DNA of 64,000 bases. It comes from Alistipes sp. (GTDB lineage: Bacteria; Bacteroidota; Bacteroidia; Bacteroidales; Rikenellaceae). Under the pieces are notes generated by a model. It saw nothing but the letters and a program-made list of their open reading frames with translations, did no database searches and was not told the origin of the DNA. How positions within the stretch are numbered: the stretch's first letter is position 1; the number at the start of each line of letters is the position of its first letter. The stretch is from NCBI GenBank assembly GCA_017403125.1, contig JAFQOR010000020.1, forward strand, positions 111,022 through 175,021, written 5' to 3'. Made by a program: the position numbers and the translations under genes. This document shows, one piece after another, positions 8,110 to 17,022 of this stretch.

Positions 8110-9066
8110 ATGGCTACTAAAATTTTTGCTGCACCATCACCACATGTGCACGGCGGGGAGTCCACTCGTCGCATCATGGGAGATGTGTTGCTTGCGCTGG
8201 TTCCGGCACTCGCCGTCTCGACCTACTACTTTGGTCTGCGCGTGCTGATGATTACGGCGGTATCGGTTGCAGCGTGTGTAATTTTCGAGTATCTTATCCA
8301 GCGTCTGCTGTTCAGGTCGCGTAGCACTATTGGCGACCTCTCGGCAGTGGTTACGGGTGTGCTCTTGGCGTTCAACGTCCCTGTGGGTATTCCGTGGTGG
8401 ATTGTGGTTGTTGGTGCGCTGGTTGCAATAGGTATCGGTAAGATGACCTTTGGCGGTCTTGGCTGCAACCCCTTCAACCCTGCACTCACGGGTCGTATAT
8501 TCCTGCTTATCGCCTATCCGGTGCAGATGACCGACTGGACTACGGGCGTGCCCGATGCGTTGTCGGGTTCGACTCTTTTGAACGATGTCAAGACGGGTGC
8601 AGTGTCGGTTAGCGACTGCGACTTCATGGATATGTTTGCCGGCAACATGAATGGCTCTATGGGAGAGGTTGGTGCTCTGGCACTTATCCTTGGAGGTATC
8701 TATCTGTTGTGGCGCAAGGTTATCACATGGCATATTCCGGTGTCGATACTTGGCACCATGGCAATCTTTGCGGCATGCACGGTTATGGGCGAGGGCGGCT
8801 CGTTGGTCTATGAGTTCCCGCTCTTCCACATCCTTGCCGGAGGCGCGTTGCTTGGCGCTATATTCATGGCTACGGACTACTCAACATCGCCCATGACACA
8901 CAAGGGAATGTTGATTTATGGTGTGTGCATCGGTCTTTTGACCATGATTATTCGTCTGTGGGGCGCTTATCCCGAGGGAATGTCGTTTGCGATATTTATC
9001 ATGAACGCTGCTACGCCGCTCATCAACAAGTATTGTCGTCCGAAGCGTTTCGGAACCAAAAAATAG
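8110..9066 (+). CDS. rnfD: Ion-translocating oxidoreductase subunit RnfD
   Basis: A 318-residue polytopic membrane subunit (RnfD/NqrB family) with eight to ten predicted helices. The flavin attachment motif, usually SGATPL, is SGSTLL here (about residues 155-160), keeping the threonine to which FMN is bound. GGLGCNPFNPALTGR and FMATDYSTSPMT are conserved family segments. It forms part of the ion path with RnfA and RnfE. The gap to rnfG is 12 nt. Confidence 0.95.
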   Translation: MATKIFAAPSPHVHGGESTRRIMGDVLLALVPALAVSTYYFGLRVLMITAVSVAACVIFEYLIQRLLFRSRSTIGDLSAVVTGVLLAFNVPVGIPWWIVVVGALVAIGIGKMTFGGLGCNPFNPALTGRIFLLIAYPVQMTDWTTGVPDALSGSTLLNDVKTGAVSVSDCDFMDMFAGNMNGSMGEVGALALILGGIYLLWRKVITWHIPVSILGTMAIFAACTVMGEGGSLVYEFPLFHILAGGALLGAIFMATDYSTSPMTHKGMLIYGVCIGLLTMIIRLWGAYPEGMSFAIFIMNAATPLINKYCRPKRFGTKK

Positions 9067-9078
9067 GGAGGATAGGGT

Positions 9079-9813
9079 ATGAAGAGTTCACTTAAAAACA
9101 TGGTCCTTGTGCTCTTTACGATTGGTGGCGTATCGGCACTTTTGGTAGGTCTTGTTCACAACATCACCAAGGATGCCATTGCCCAGGCCGAGGAGCAGAA
9201 GAAGAATAAGGCGAAGTTCGAGGTGCTATCTACAACCGAGAGCGAGGCTGTCATCTTGGAGGATGCGACGCGCAAGATTGGCGATTTCGAAGTTAAGGTA
9301 TCTACCGTTGCGTCGCGCGCTACGAACGAGATTATAGGTTATGCTGTTGAGGCTCCGAGCATCACGGCAAACGGTTATAGCGACCGCATATACCTTATGG
9401 TAGGTTTCGTGGAGACGGATGGCGAGGTAAGGATAAATAGCGTGGAGGTGCTCTCGCAGAAGGAGACTCCGGGTCTTGGTGCCAATATGACTAAACCCGG
9501 AAATAAACTCGAAAACAGTGTCTTGGGCAAGAACCCCGCTACAATGACGTTCAAGGTTAAGAAGGATGACCCACGTGGCTCGTTCGATGCACTGTCGGGC
9601 TCTACCATCTCGTCACGCGCCTATGCTAATGCTATGGAGACGGCCTATGCCGGATATCTATGGGCAAAGGGTGTGATTGTAGCAAAGGATAACGATGCTA
9701 CGGCAGAGGAGCTTGTCGAGGAGAGCGTTGTTGTCGAGGAGGAGTCAATGGGTGAGGAGATGGAGGATAATATGGGGTCTGCGACTCAGAAAGGAGAGGT
9801 AGGTCATGAGTAA
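9079..9813 (+). CDS. rnfG: Ion-translocating oxidoreductase subunit RnfG
   Basis: A 244-residue FMN-binding subunit facing the outside of the inner membrane. One N-terminal helix (about 6-25) is followed by the FMN-binding domain with the conserved TPGLGA segment. The covalent flavin site DALSGSTISS carries the acceptor threonine. After about residue 200 it has an acidic extension of some 40 residues, rich in Glu and poor in structure, beyond the usual family end. It overlaps rnfE by 8 nt, so coupling is tight. Confidence 0.94.
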   Translation: MKSSLKNMVLVLFTIGGVSALLVGLVHNITKDAIAQAEEQKKNKAKFEVLSTTESEAVILEDATRKIGDFEVKVSTVASRATNEIIGYAVEAPSITANGYSDRIYLMVGFVETDGEVRINSVEVLSQKETPGLGANMTKPGNKLENSVLGKNPATMTFKVKKDDPRGSFDALSGSTISSRAYANAMETAYAGYLWAKGVIVAKDNDATAEELVEESVVVEEESMGEEMEDNMGSATQKGEVGHE

Positions 9814-10387
9814 AATGCAACTTATCACGAAGGGCATATTGAAGGAGAATCCTACGTTTGTCCTTATCTTGGGAATGTGTCCCACCATCGGCGTTACGTC
9901 GTCGGCAATAAATGGTATGGGTATGGGCGTAGCCACTATGGCTGTGCTTATCATGTCGAATGTTGTCATCTCGCTTATCAAAAATCTCATTCCGTCGAAG
10001 GTGCGTATTCCGGCATATATTGTCGTTATTGCGTCATTCGTTACGATTATCGAGATGCTTATGAAGGCGTATGTTCCCTCGCTCTACGAGGCTCTCGGTG
10101 TCTTTATCCCGCTTATCGTTGTGAACTGTATCATCTTGGGTCGTGCCGAGGCCTTTGCTTCGAAGAATAATGCTCTGGATTCGGCTCTTGATGGCGTGGG
10201 CATAGGCTTGGGCTTTACGCTCTCGCTCACGGTTGTAGGTATGGTTCGTGAAGCTCTCGGTTCGGGTTCATTCTTTGGTATGCCCTTCGCCGAGGATGTC
10301 ATGCCCCTTGTCTTCATCTTGGCGCCGGGCGGCTTTATCGCCCTTGGCTACCTGATGGTGTTGTTTAATAAAATATCTAAACGATAG
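9806..10387 (+). CDS. rnfE: Ion-translocating oxidoreductase subunit RnfE
   Basis: A 193-residue membrane subunit (RnfE/NqrD family) with about six helices. It opens with the family signature [19 protein letters not shown] and has the half-helix cysteine segment [15 protein letters not shown], where one of the transmembrane iron ligands lies. It is a paralogue of RnfA in inverted membrane topology; together they hold the central 2Fe-2S cluster. rnfA starts 5 nt later. Confidence 0.95.
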   Translation: MSKMQLITKGILKENPTFVLILGMCPTIGVTSSAINGMGMGVATMAVLIMSNVVISLIKNLIPSKVRIPAYIVVIASFVTIIEMLMKAYVPSLYEALGVFIPLIVVNCIILGRAEAFASKNNALDSALDGVGIGLGFTLSLTVVGMVREALGSGSFFGMPFAEDVMPLVFILAPGGFIALGYLMVLFNKISKR

Positions 10388-10392
10388 GAGTT

Positions 10393-11037
10393 ATGGAGTT
10401 TGAGAATATTTCAAGAGAGATAGTTCAGGCGTTCGAGACGGGAACGATTAGCGCAGCTCCCGAGACGCTCTTTGCAATCATCATAGGCGCCATCTTCGTA
10501 AACAACGTGGTGCTCTCGCAGTTCTTGGGAATATGCCCCTTCCTTGGTGTGTCGTCAAAGGTCGAGACATCGTTGGGTATGGGTATGGCAGTGACCTTCG
10601 TCATGGCACTCTCCGGAGTTGTTACATGGTGCTTGCAAACCTACGTACTCCAACCCTTCGGCATAGAGTATATGCAGACCATAGCATTCATCTTGGTCAT
10701 TGCAGCTCTGGTGCAGATGGTCGAGATTGTGTTGAAGAAGGCTTCGCCGGCGCTCTATCAGGCATTGGGTATCTTCCTGCCGCTCATTACGACCAACTGT
10801 GCGGTGTTGGGTATCGCCATTATCGCTGTGCAGAAGTATCCGTTCGACCTGCTCACGGGCGTCATCTTCTCGGTGGCTACGGCTCTGGGCTTTGCTCTTG
10901 CGTTGGTACTCTTTGCCGGCATTCGCGAGCGATTGGATGTCGAGGATGTGCCCAAGGCATTCAAGGGTACGCCTATCGCCCTTATCGCGGCAGGTCTGCT
11001 TGCTATGGCATTTATGGGCTTTGCGGGCTTGGTTTAG
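10393..11037 (+). CDS. rnfA: Ion-translocating oxidoreductase subunit RnfA
   Basis: A 214-residue membrane subunit (RnfA/NqrE family) with six helices. The signature [16 protein letters not shown] and the later [10 protein letters not shown] segment each carry a cysteine expected to ligate the intramembrane cluster. An N-terminal extension of about 30 residues precedes the first helix. It is the last gene of the rnf operon and is followed by a very strong hairpin terminator. Confidence 0.95.
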   Translation: MEFENISREIVQAFETGTISAAPETLFAIIIGAIFVNNVVLSQFLGICPFLGVSSKVETSLGMGMAVTFVMALSGVVTWCLQTYVLQPFGIEYMQTIAFILVIAALVQMVEIVLKKASPALYQALGIFLPLITTNCAVLGIAIIAVQKYPFDLLTGVIFSVATALGFALALVLFAGIRERLDVEDVPKAFKGTPIALIAAGLLAMAFMGFAGLV

Positions 11038-11056
11038 CCAATACCTATAATATAGT

Positions 11057-11105
11057 AATAACATTAGGTCGTTCACAATTGAAGTGAACGACCTAATGTT
11101 ATTTT
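11057..11105. terminator. Bidirectional terminator between rnfA and the cold-shock gene
   Basis: A perfect 20-bp stem (11057-11076 with 11084-11103, arms starting AATAACATTAGG) and a 7-nt loop AATTGAA lie between convergent genes. The A/T-rich stem base supplies T-rich tails in both directions. Confidence 0.92.
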
Positions 11106-11154
11106 GTCGAGGTAGTGGGACGAAAGGGGGGCGTTGTTGTAGCTACGCCTCTGC

Positions 11155-11361
11155 CTACTTGGCGATGATATGCACCTCGCGTGCCTCGACCTTCCCTTCG
11201 GTGGTTGTCGTAATCTCATACTCCACGTGCTGGTTGTACTTCAACGTGCGGAAACCATCGATGCAAAGCGCGGTGTAGTGCACATATACATCCTCGCCAT
11301 TGTCGCCCGTAATAAAGCCATAGCCCTTGCGACTGTCGAACCACTTGACTCTGCCCTTCAT
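11155..11361 (-). CDS. Cold-shock domain protein
   Basis: A 68-residue single cold-shock (OB-fold) protein that binds single-stranded RNA or DNA. RNP1 is KGYGFITGD and RNP2 is VYVHYT; W8 and the surrounding VKWFDSRKGYGF are typical of CspA-like proteins. The C-terminal strand (EYEITTTTEGKVEAREVHIIAK) fits the family. It is monocistronic, with its own promoter and a shared terminator. Confidence 0.93.
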   Translation of the reverse strand: MKGRVKWFDSRKGYGFITGDNGEDVYVHYTALCIDGFRTLKYNQHVEYEITTTTEGKVEAREVHIIAK

Positions 11362-11398
11362 AGCTGAAACTACTCCTGTTTGAGGTTATTTGCCAAGT

Positions 11399-11429
11399 CA
11401 AAGTTACGATATTTTTATGTTGTATGCAA
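11399..11429 (-). promoter_or_regulatory. Promoter of the cold-shock gene
   Basis: On the minus strand, TTG (plus 11427-11429) is separated by 20 nt from TAACTTTG (plus 11399-11406). The leader would be about 30 nt. Confidence 0.65.
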
Positions 11430-11457
11430 CAATTTCTGCGCTGAAAGAGTTATTTAG

Positions 11458-11488
11458 TTGTGGGAATCGAAAAAAAATTGTATATTTG
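11458..11488 (+). promoter_or_regulatory. Promoter of the lipoprotein/radical SAM pair
   Basis: TTG at 11458-11460 lies 20 nt before TATATTTG at 11481-11488, about 40 nt ahead of the lipoprotein start. Confidence 0.7.
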
Positions 11489-11527
11489 TCGAAAGATAAC
11501 TCTTTGAAAAGCTAAAACATAAACGAT

Positions 11528-11908
11528 ATGAAAAGCAAATTGAAGATTGCACTGTTGGCTCTTTTGGGCTTCTCGACTGCAAGTTGCGCATCGAAGAAGG
11601 CTGCCAAGAAGTCTATGGATAGGGATTCGCAGAGTATCGAGACGGATAGCATCGATACGCGCATTATGCTTATGTATGGTGTTCCGGGTCCGGATGGCAA
11701 CCGTATTATGACCGAGGAGGAGGTGCGAGAGGGCGTTAGCGCAGCGCAGGACGCGGCTACGGTGAAGCCCGATAGTTTGGATTTGCGCCCCGCGTTGATG
11801 TATGGCGTGCGCTTCCCTGATGGCTCGACGGAGCGTCCGAAGAGTAGCGATGCTACCGATGAGAAGCTTGTTGAGGGTGAGGCAGAGAGGGCTGCATCGG
11901 AGGAATAA
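11528..11908 (+). CDS. Small lipoprotein with two L-M-Y-G-V repeats, partner of a radical SAM enzyme
   Basis: A 126-residue predicted lipoprotein with a basic start, a hydrophobic stretch and lipobox STASC, giving Cys20 as lipidation site. Two repeats 42 residues apart share the pattern D-S-[IL]-D-x-R-x-x-L-M-Y-G-V-x-x-P-D-G (residues 40-57 and 82-99). The rest is charged, low-complexity and probably unstructured. It ends 3 nt before a radical SAM/SPASM gene. From memory this matches the Bacteroidales pair of NCBIfam families named 'lipo_with_rSAM' (TIGR04134) and 'rSAM_w_lipo' (TIGR04133). The repeats are the likely sites of modification, which is inference. Confidence 0.8.
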   Translation: MKSKLKIALLALLGFSTASCASKKAAKKSMDRDSQSIETDSIDTRIMLMYGVPGPDGNRIMTEEEVREGVSAAQDAATVKPDSLDLRPALMYGVRFPDGSTERPKSSDATDEKLVEGEAERAASEE

Positions 11909-11911
11909 AAA

Positions 11912-13000
11912 TTGGCTCGACGAATGAAAGGTAAGCGTTTAGGTCTGCGCAAATATCTCGGACTCAAACTCTTCAAGGGGCTTTACGATGAGGCTATCGA
12001 GCATCATGAGTTGCGTACACTCTTTTGGGAGTGTACGCTTCGTTGTAATCTGTCGTGTCGTCATTGTGGTAGCGATTGCAGGGTAGATGTGGCGGAGCAG
12101 GATATGCCTCTTGCCGACTTCTTGAAGGTGCTCGACGAGGAGGTTACGCCGCATGTCGATCCGAGGCGTGTGCTCATCATCTTCTCGGGTGGCGAGGTCT
12201 TGGTGCGTCGCGACTTGGAGGAGGCGGGACGCGAGGTTATGCGACGTGGCTATATGTGGGGTATGGTGACCAACGGCATGGCGCTCACGCCTCAGCGTCT
12301 TGATGCGTTGGTAGATGCCGGTTTGAGGTCTGTTTCTATCAGTTTCGATGGCTTCGAGGATATACACAACCACATACGTCGCAACCCGTTGAGCTTCGAG
12401 CGTGCACGTCAGGCAGTGCAGAGCATACGTCGTGTCGATGGACTGCTCTACGACGTTATAACGTGTGTGACGCCCGCCCTTATGGAGCGTTTAGACGAGT
12501 GGAAGGAGTTTCTCATTAGCGAGGGCATAAGCCATTGGCGAATCTTCTCCATCTTCCCGGCAGGACGTGCCAAGAGGGATGACTCGCTGCATCTTAACGT
12601 GGAACAGTACCGCCAACTTATGGAGTTTATTCGCCTCACGCGAAAGGAGGGACGCATAAATTTGAGCTATGCATGTGAGGGCTTCCTCGGTGGCTACGAG
12701 ACCGAAGTTCGTGACCACTTCTACATGTGCACTGCCGGAGTTTCGGTGGCCTCTATTCGTGTTAATGGCGATATTTCGGGTTGTACGAGTGTGCGTGGCA
12801 ACTACACGCAGGGCAATATCTACAAGGATAGATTCTGGGATGTGTGGCAGAACCGTTTTCAGCCCTTCCGCAATCGCGAGTGGACCAAGATAGATGAGTG
12901 TAGGGATTGTAAGGTTTGGGACTTCTGTCGCGGTGGAGGTATGCACCTACGCGACGACGAGGGCAAACTGATGTATTGTCACTACCGAATGTTAAAGTAA
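11912..13000 (+). CDS. Radical SAM/SPASM protein (TIGR04133-like) paired with the lipoprotein
   Basis: A 358-362-residue radical SAM enzyme. The cluster motif CNLSCRHC (Cys45, Cys49, Cys52, counted from TTG 11912) is flanked by further cysteines. FSGGE follows, then a TIM-barrel region. The C-terminal SPASM-like domain has many cysteines (MCTAGVS, GDISGC, DECRDCKVWDFCRGG and a last Cys near the end) that should bind auxiliary Fe-S clusters, as in peptide-modifying enzymes. The start is TTG at 11912, preceded by GGAGG at a good distance, or ATG at 11924. No known substrate is established; the upstream lipoprotein is the obvious candidate. Confidence 0.88.
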   Translation: MARRMKGKRLGLRKYLGLKLFKGLYDEAIEHHELRTLFWECTLRCNLSCRHCGSDCRVDVAEQDMPLADFLKVLDEEVTPHVDPRRVLIIFSGGEVLVRRDLEEAGREVMRRGYMWGMVTNGMALTPQRLDALVDAGLRSVSISFDGFEDIHNHIRRNPLSFERARQAVQSIRRVDGLLYDVITCVTPALMERLDEWKEFLISEGISHWRIFSIFPAGRAKRDDSLHLNVEQYRQLMEFIRLTRKEGRINLSYACEGFLGGYETEVRDHFYMCTAGVSVASIRVNGDISGCTSVRGNYTQGNIYKDRFWDVWQNRFQPFRNREWTKIDECRDCKVWDFCRGGGMHLRDDEGKLMYCHYRMLK

Positions 13001-13028
13001 CGAAGATTGGGTATAGAGAGTTGCATCG

Positions 13029-13067
13029 TTGGTGGAGATTACTGTTAAATCTCCACCAATCTGTTTT
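13029..13067 (+). terminator. Terminator after the radical SAM gene
   Basis: TTGGTGGAGATT (13029-13040) and AATCTCCACCAA (13048-13059) form a perfect 12-bp stem with a 7-nt loop, followed by TCTGTTTTT. The right arm overlaps the last codons of the convergent response regulator gene. Confidence 0.85.
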
Positions 13068-13698
13068 TAATGGCATAGACCACAAGGTTTGCCGTATTCT
13101 TGCAGCCCGTCTTCTCCAAGATGTTGGCACGATGCTTATCAACCGTGCGTTTCGATATGAAGAGCTTGTCGGCAATCTCCTGATTCGATAGTCCGCGACA
13201 CACCTCCACCAAAATCTCTATCTCACGGTCCGACAAGGCGTCCTCGTCACTCGTGGCATCTATGGGTGTTACACTCATGTTGCGTGTCAGCGTGCGCATC
13301 AGCGCCTCACACACGTAGCTGTCGCCCTCCGAAACCGCATCGACCGAGGCATATACCTCCTCGATATCCGAATCTTTGAGCACAAAGCCCGAAGCACCAC
13401 TCTCCATCATCTGCGAGTAGTACTGCTCGTCGCCATACATCGATAGTGTTATGATGCGCAGTCTATCATTTAGGCGTAGCGCACGACGAGTAGTCTCGCA
13501 GCCGTCGATGCCGGGCATCGATATATCCATGAAGACAACATCTACGTCGAGCGCAGGCAACGCCGCAAGAAACTCCTCGCCACTGCCCATGTCGGCAACA
13601 ACGTCGAAGTCCTCGCGCATCGAGAGCAGTCCTCGAAGACCCGTACGAAAGAGCGTGTGGTCATCAACGAGAGCTATCTTTACTCTTCTTTGTGTCAT
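13045..13698 (-). CDS. NarL/FixJ-family response regulator
   Basis: A 217-residue two-domain regulator. The receiver domain (1-120) has the acidic pair DDH near the start, the phosphoacceptor Asp in VFMDISMPG and a conserved Lys in FVLKDSD. The LuxR-type helix-turn-helix (about 150-212) reads LSDREIEILVEVCRGLSNQEIADKL-FISKRTVDKH. It is encoded after the histidine kinase with a 35-nt overlap, so the two are certainly coexpressed partners. The controlled genes are unknown; the convergent lipoprotein/radical SAM pair is next door but not obviously linked. Confidence 0.93.
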   Translation of the reverse strand: MTQRRVKIALVDDHTLFRTGLRGLLSMREDFDVVADMGSGEEFLAALPALDVDVVFMDISMPGIDGCETTRRALRLNDRLRIITLSMYGDEQYYSQMMESGASGFVLKDSDIEEVYASVDAVSEGDSYVCEALMRTLTRNMSVTPIDATSDEDALSDREIEILVEVCRGLSNQEIADKLFISKRTVDKHRANILEKTGCKNTANLVVYAIKNRLVEI

Positions 13699-14686
13699 AA
13701 TCTTCTGTGTTTAGTAGTTCGTAGTCGCTTCCTGACAGGTGTGCTATTGAGCTGTCAATGCGCACAACGATATGTGCCGACATGCCCTTACCGGGGTTGC
13801 TCATGATGTCAAATATGCCGTTTAGGGAGGATACTCTCGACTTTATGTTCGATAATCCCATGCCGTAGTCCATTACTTCGGTGTAGAGGAATCCGCGTCC
13901 ATCATCTTCGTAGTCGAGCACCAGACAATCCTTGTGTAGCTCCAACGCAAGCGATATGTTCTTGCACTTTGCATGTTTCAGCGAGTTGTTTATCAGCTCG
14001 CATGCCACGCGATAGAGAATAACCTCGATGTTGGAGTCGAAGCGCTCCTGACGTAGCGACGTCGTGAAGTTAATCCTTATGTTGTGCATGTCGCCTATGC
14101 GGTCGATGAAGTTGCGTATGCCGCGTGCCAAGCCAAAGTTGTTGAGGATGTGGGGCGAGAGGTTGTTCGATATCTCGCGCAACGAGCGTATAGCCTCATC
14201 TATTACCGCCTGTGTATTTAGCAACATGTTGCGGTCTCTATCGCTCATCTCGGCGCGTTGCAGTGTCGATAGCGACATCTTTGCCGACGAGAGCAGCGGC
14301 CCAAGTCCGTCGTGTAGCTCACGCGAGAAGCTCGCTCGCGAGCGCTCCTCGGTGCGCAGCACCGTTGTCATAAGCCTATTCTCCAACAGACGACGCTGCA
14401 TAGCCATGCGATCGACATGATATACGAGCAGTCGCGCGCAGACCACACATACCGAAAAACTCACCGATACCACGATGCCGACCCACGCCATGGTGAGGTC
14501 CGAGACGGCAATGCCATCGAAGATAAGCAGTTGCAGCACGCGCTCTACGGTGAGCATCGCAAGACCTATGATGCAACATATCCACAGCGCGCGGTACTTC
14601 GTGCGATTTACCAGAAGCATCGCAATAGCCGAGGCTATGAGCTGCATAACTATGGCAACGACCATCAATATCTCAACTCCCGACAT
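13664..14686 (-). CDS. Membrane sensor histidine kinase (HisKA_3, NarX/DegS type)
   Basis: A 340-residue kinase. The N-terminal 100 residues form about four membrane helices with little outside the membrane, so the signal is probably sensed in or near the membrane. The dimerisation box FSRELHDGLGPLLSSAK holds the phosphorylated His (about residue 122). The ATPase domain has the N box ELINNSLKHAKC and glycine boxes DDGRGF and GMGLSNIKSR. It overlaps the downstream response regulator gene by 35 nt. Confidence 0.92.
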   Translation of the reverse strand: MSGVEILMVVAIVMQLIASAIAMLLVNRTKYRALWICCIIGLAMLTVERVLQLLIFDGIAVSDLTMAWVGIVVSVSFSVCVVCARLLVYHVDRMAMQRRLLENRLMTTVLRTEERSRASFSRELHDGLGPLLSSAKMSLSTLQRAEMSDRDRNMLLNTQAVIDEAIRSLREISNNLSPHILNNFGLARGIRNFIDRIGDMHNIRINFTTSLRQERFDSNIEVILYRVACELINNSLKHAKCKNISLALELHKDCLVLDYEDDGRGFLYTEVMDYGMGLSNIKSRVSSLNGIFDIMSNPGKGMSAHIVVRIDSSIAHLSGSDYELLNTEDYDTKKSKDSSR

Positions 14687-14735
14687 AACTACCCAAAACT
14701 TGTCTATTATCCGAAACTTAACTGCGTGCCACCGA

Positions 14736-15515
14736 CTACTTTATTACACCATCCAAGCTACGCAACATGCCATAGTCGGTCATATCCACCTGCACCGGTA
14801 CCACAGCCACATAGCGGTGTGCCAATGCCCACTCGTCGGTATCCTCGGCTTCGGGCTCGGCATTTTGGAATGCTCCTGTAAGCCAAAAGTAGTCTCTGCC
14901 GTGTGGGTCTTGGCGGGCGTGGAAGTCCTCGCGCCAGAAGCCGCGTGTCTGGCGACATAGGCGTATGCCCTGAATATCTGCTGCTGCGCAGCGCGGTACA
15001 TTGACATTCAGGCACAACGGACGTGGCAGCGACGCCTCATTTTCGAGTACCGAGGCTATAATTTTGCGACCATACTCCACAGCGCCTTCGAAGCAGGCGT
15101 CGCTATCGTGGTCATCGAGCGATAGGCCTATCGATGGCACACCATAGAAGCTACCCTCGATGGCGGCGCCCATCGTGCCCGAGTACATGACATTTACGGC
15201 GGCGTTCGAGCCATGATTTATGCCCGAAACAACCAAATCGACCTTGCGCTCCTTGAAGAAGTGGTCGAAGGCGAGCTTGGCGCAATCCACAGGCGTACCC
15301 GAGAAGGCGTATATCTCGACACCCTCGCGAACCTCGACCTGGCGCAGGAAGAGCGGTGTATGGATGGTTATGGCTTGGCTCATGCCACTCTGCACCCTGT
15401 CGGGAGCTATGGCGATAACGTGTCCGAACTCGCTTGCAAGCTCTACGGCATGACGAAAGCCCTTCGAAAGGTAGCTATCGTCGTTCGTGAGAAATATAAG
15501 TCGTTGGCTCTGCAT
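14736..15515 (-). CDS. surE: 5'/3'-nucleotidase SurE
   Basis: A 259-residue metal-dependent phosphatase acting on nucleoside monophosphates. The N-terminal metal site FLTNDD, the SGTPVDCAK segment and VSGINHGSNAAVNVMYSGTM are the family hallmarks, and the length is typical. It sits between rodA upstream and the histidine kinase downstream on the same strand, 63 nt after rodA, so it may be the last gene of the cell-shape operon. That association is positional only. Confidence 0.93.
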   Translation of the reverse strand: MQSQRLIFLTNDDSYLSKGFRHAVELASEFGHVIAIAPDRVQSGMSQAITIHTPLFLRQVEVREGVEIYAFSGTPVDCAKLAFDHFFKERKVDLVVSGINHGSNAAVNVMYSGTMGAAIEGSFYGVPSIGLSLDDHDSDACFEGAVEYGRKIIASVLENEASLPRPLCLNVNVPRCAAADIQGIRLCRQTRGFWREDFHARQDPHGRDYFWLTGAFQNAEPEAEDTDEWALAHRYVAVVPVQVDMTDYGMLRSLDGVIK

Positions 15516-15578
15516 ATATCTATATCTATACGGTTTGAATTACAATTGGTTGTGTCGGCTTCGTGTTGTTTGTTGTTG

Positions 15579-17012
15579 CTACACACTCTCCTCGTTTGCC
15601 GAGGCATCGAGGCTTATGGCTATCATGATGAGTATGGTGAAGGCGAGTAGCGACGAACCACCGTAGCTCATTAGCGGCAGCGGGATGCCCATGACAGGCA
15701 TTAGACCTATGGTCATGCCCACGTTTACCCATACGTGGAAGAGCAGTATGGCAGCCACGCAGTAGCAATATACCCTGCCGAAGGTCTCCCTTATGCGTTC
15801 GCCCATCTTCATAAGGCGCAGTATGAGGGCGATGTAGAGCAGAATGATGAACGTCGTGCCCATGAAGCCCCACTCCTCGCCTACGGTACAGAAGATAAAG
15901 TCGGTATGCTTCTCGGGAACGTAGTCATACTTAATCTGCGTACCCTCCATAAAGCCCTTGCCCGTGGCTCCTCCCGAGCCTATGGCTATGAGCGACTGCT
16001 CGACGTTATAGTCGATACCCTTCGGGTCGCTCTTCATGCCCACGAATGTGAGTATTCGATTCTGCTGGTGAGGCTCCAACTTCGAGAACAGCACGTCGCA
16101 TGTAGGCACAAATGCCATGGCATAGACAAACATCAACAGTGGCCACAACAGCTGTCGCAGTTGCAGGCGTATTGCCATGAAGCCCAGAATGGCGGCGGCT
16201 ATGCCACATACGATCATCAGCGCAGTGTAGCCACTCAACGGCGTAAGTAGGGCAATGAGCAGCGATGCCAGCAGTAGCAGCGCCAAAAGGCGTAGGTGTC
16301 CCGCGATGGCACCATTCTTCAATGCACTATATGCCATGAAGGCTATGAGCAGCACCGTGAATATAAGTTCCGGCGTGAAGATGAACGATACGATGAAGAG
16401 GAATACGGTGAATACCACCGGAAAGTAGATATACTTCGTTATGCCCTCGCGGTATAGCACAAATAGGAACGAGCATAGCACCAATCCCGAACCCGTGTCG
16501 TTCTGCAAGATGATGATGCCCAGCGGTAGGGCAATTACGCCGGCGACCTTGAAGAGGCTGTTCAGGCGATTTATGTCAAACGAGTAGTCGCTGACAATGC
16601 GGGCAAGCATAAGTGCCGTGGCAATCTTGGCAAACTCCACAGGCTGCACTCGAACACCGCCGAACTCAAACCACGCCTTGGCGCCATTGACCTCGCGGCC
16701 GAATATCAGTACGGCAACGAGCAGACCTATGCCGACGATGTATGCCGGAAACGAGAACATGTGGAATAAACGCCTGTCAAGGAGTAGTATGACCAAACCC
16801 ACGACCATCGAGAATCCCGCCCACACGAGCTGCTTCATGTGGTTGTGCGACATGGAGAAGCCACTTGCTGCCTCGGTGTCATACGATGCCGAGGTGATGC
16901 TCAAAATGCCAACGCCGACCAGAGCGATGTAGAGCATCAGCGCCACCTTATCGACATTGCCGAAGAAGGAGTTGCTGCGTCTGGATGATATGTTGTTATA
17001 CTTCGACATCAT
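15579..17012 (-). CDS. rodA: Rod-shape peptidoglycan glycosyltransferase RodA
   Basis: A 477-residue SEDS-family membrane glycosyltransferase that polymerises lipid II with PBP2 during elongation. More than ten membrane helices are predicted. Conserved SEDS segments include GVRVQPVEFAKIATALMLAR near residue 120, QNDTGSGLV, and EKHTDFIFCTVGEEWGF followed by MPVMGIPLPLMSYGGSSL. It is about 100 residues longer than E. coli RodA because of extra hydrophobic sequence in the middle, as is common in Bacteroidota. It lies 10 nt after mrdA. Confidence 0.94.
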   Translation of the reverse strand: MMSKYNNISSRRSNSFFGNVDKVALMLYIALVGVGILSITSASYDTEAASGFSMSHNHMKQLVWAGFSMVVGLVILLLDRRLFHMFSFPAYIVGIGLLVAVLIFGREVNGAKAWFEFGGVRVQPVEFAKIATALMLARIVSDYSFDINRLNSLFKVAGVIALPLGIIILQNDTGSGLVLCSFLFVLYREGITKYIYFPVVFTVFLFIVSFIFTPELIFTVLLIAFMAYSALKNGAIAGHLRLLALLLLASLLIALLTPLSGYTALMIVCGIAAAILGFMAIRLQLRQLLWPLLMFVYAMAFVPTCDVLFSKLEPHQQNRILTFVGMKSDPKGIDYNVEQSLIAIGSGGATGKGFMEGTQIKYDYVPEKHTDFIFCTVGEEWGFMGTTFIILLYIALILRLMKMGERIRETFGRVYCYCVAAILLFHVWVNVGMTIGLMPVMGIPLPLMSYGGSSLLAFTILIMIAISLDASANEESV

Positions 17013-17022
17013 AGCTCTCTAT

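Noticed and set aside
13045-14686. Two-component pair as the dedicated regulator of the lipoprotein/radical SAM genes
   Set aside because: They are convergent neighbours sharing a terminator region, with no shared promoter motif; proximity alone does not support regulation.
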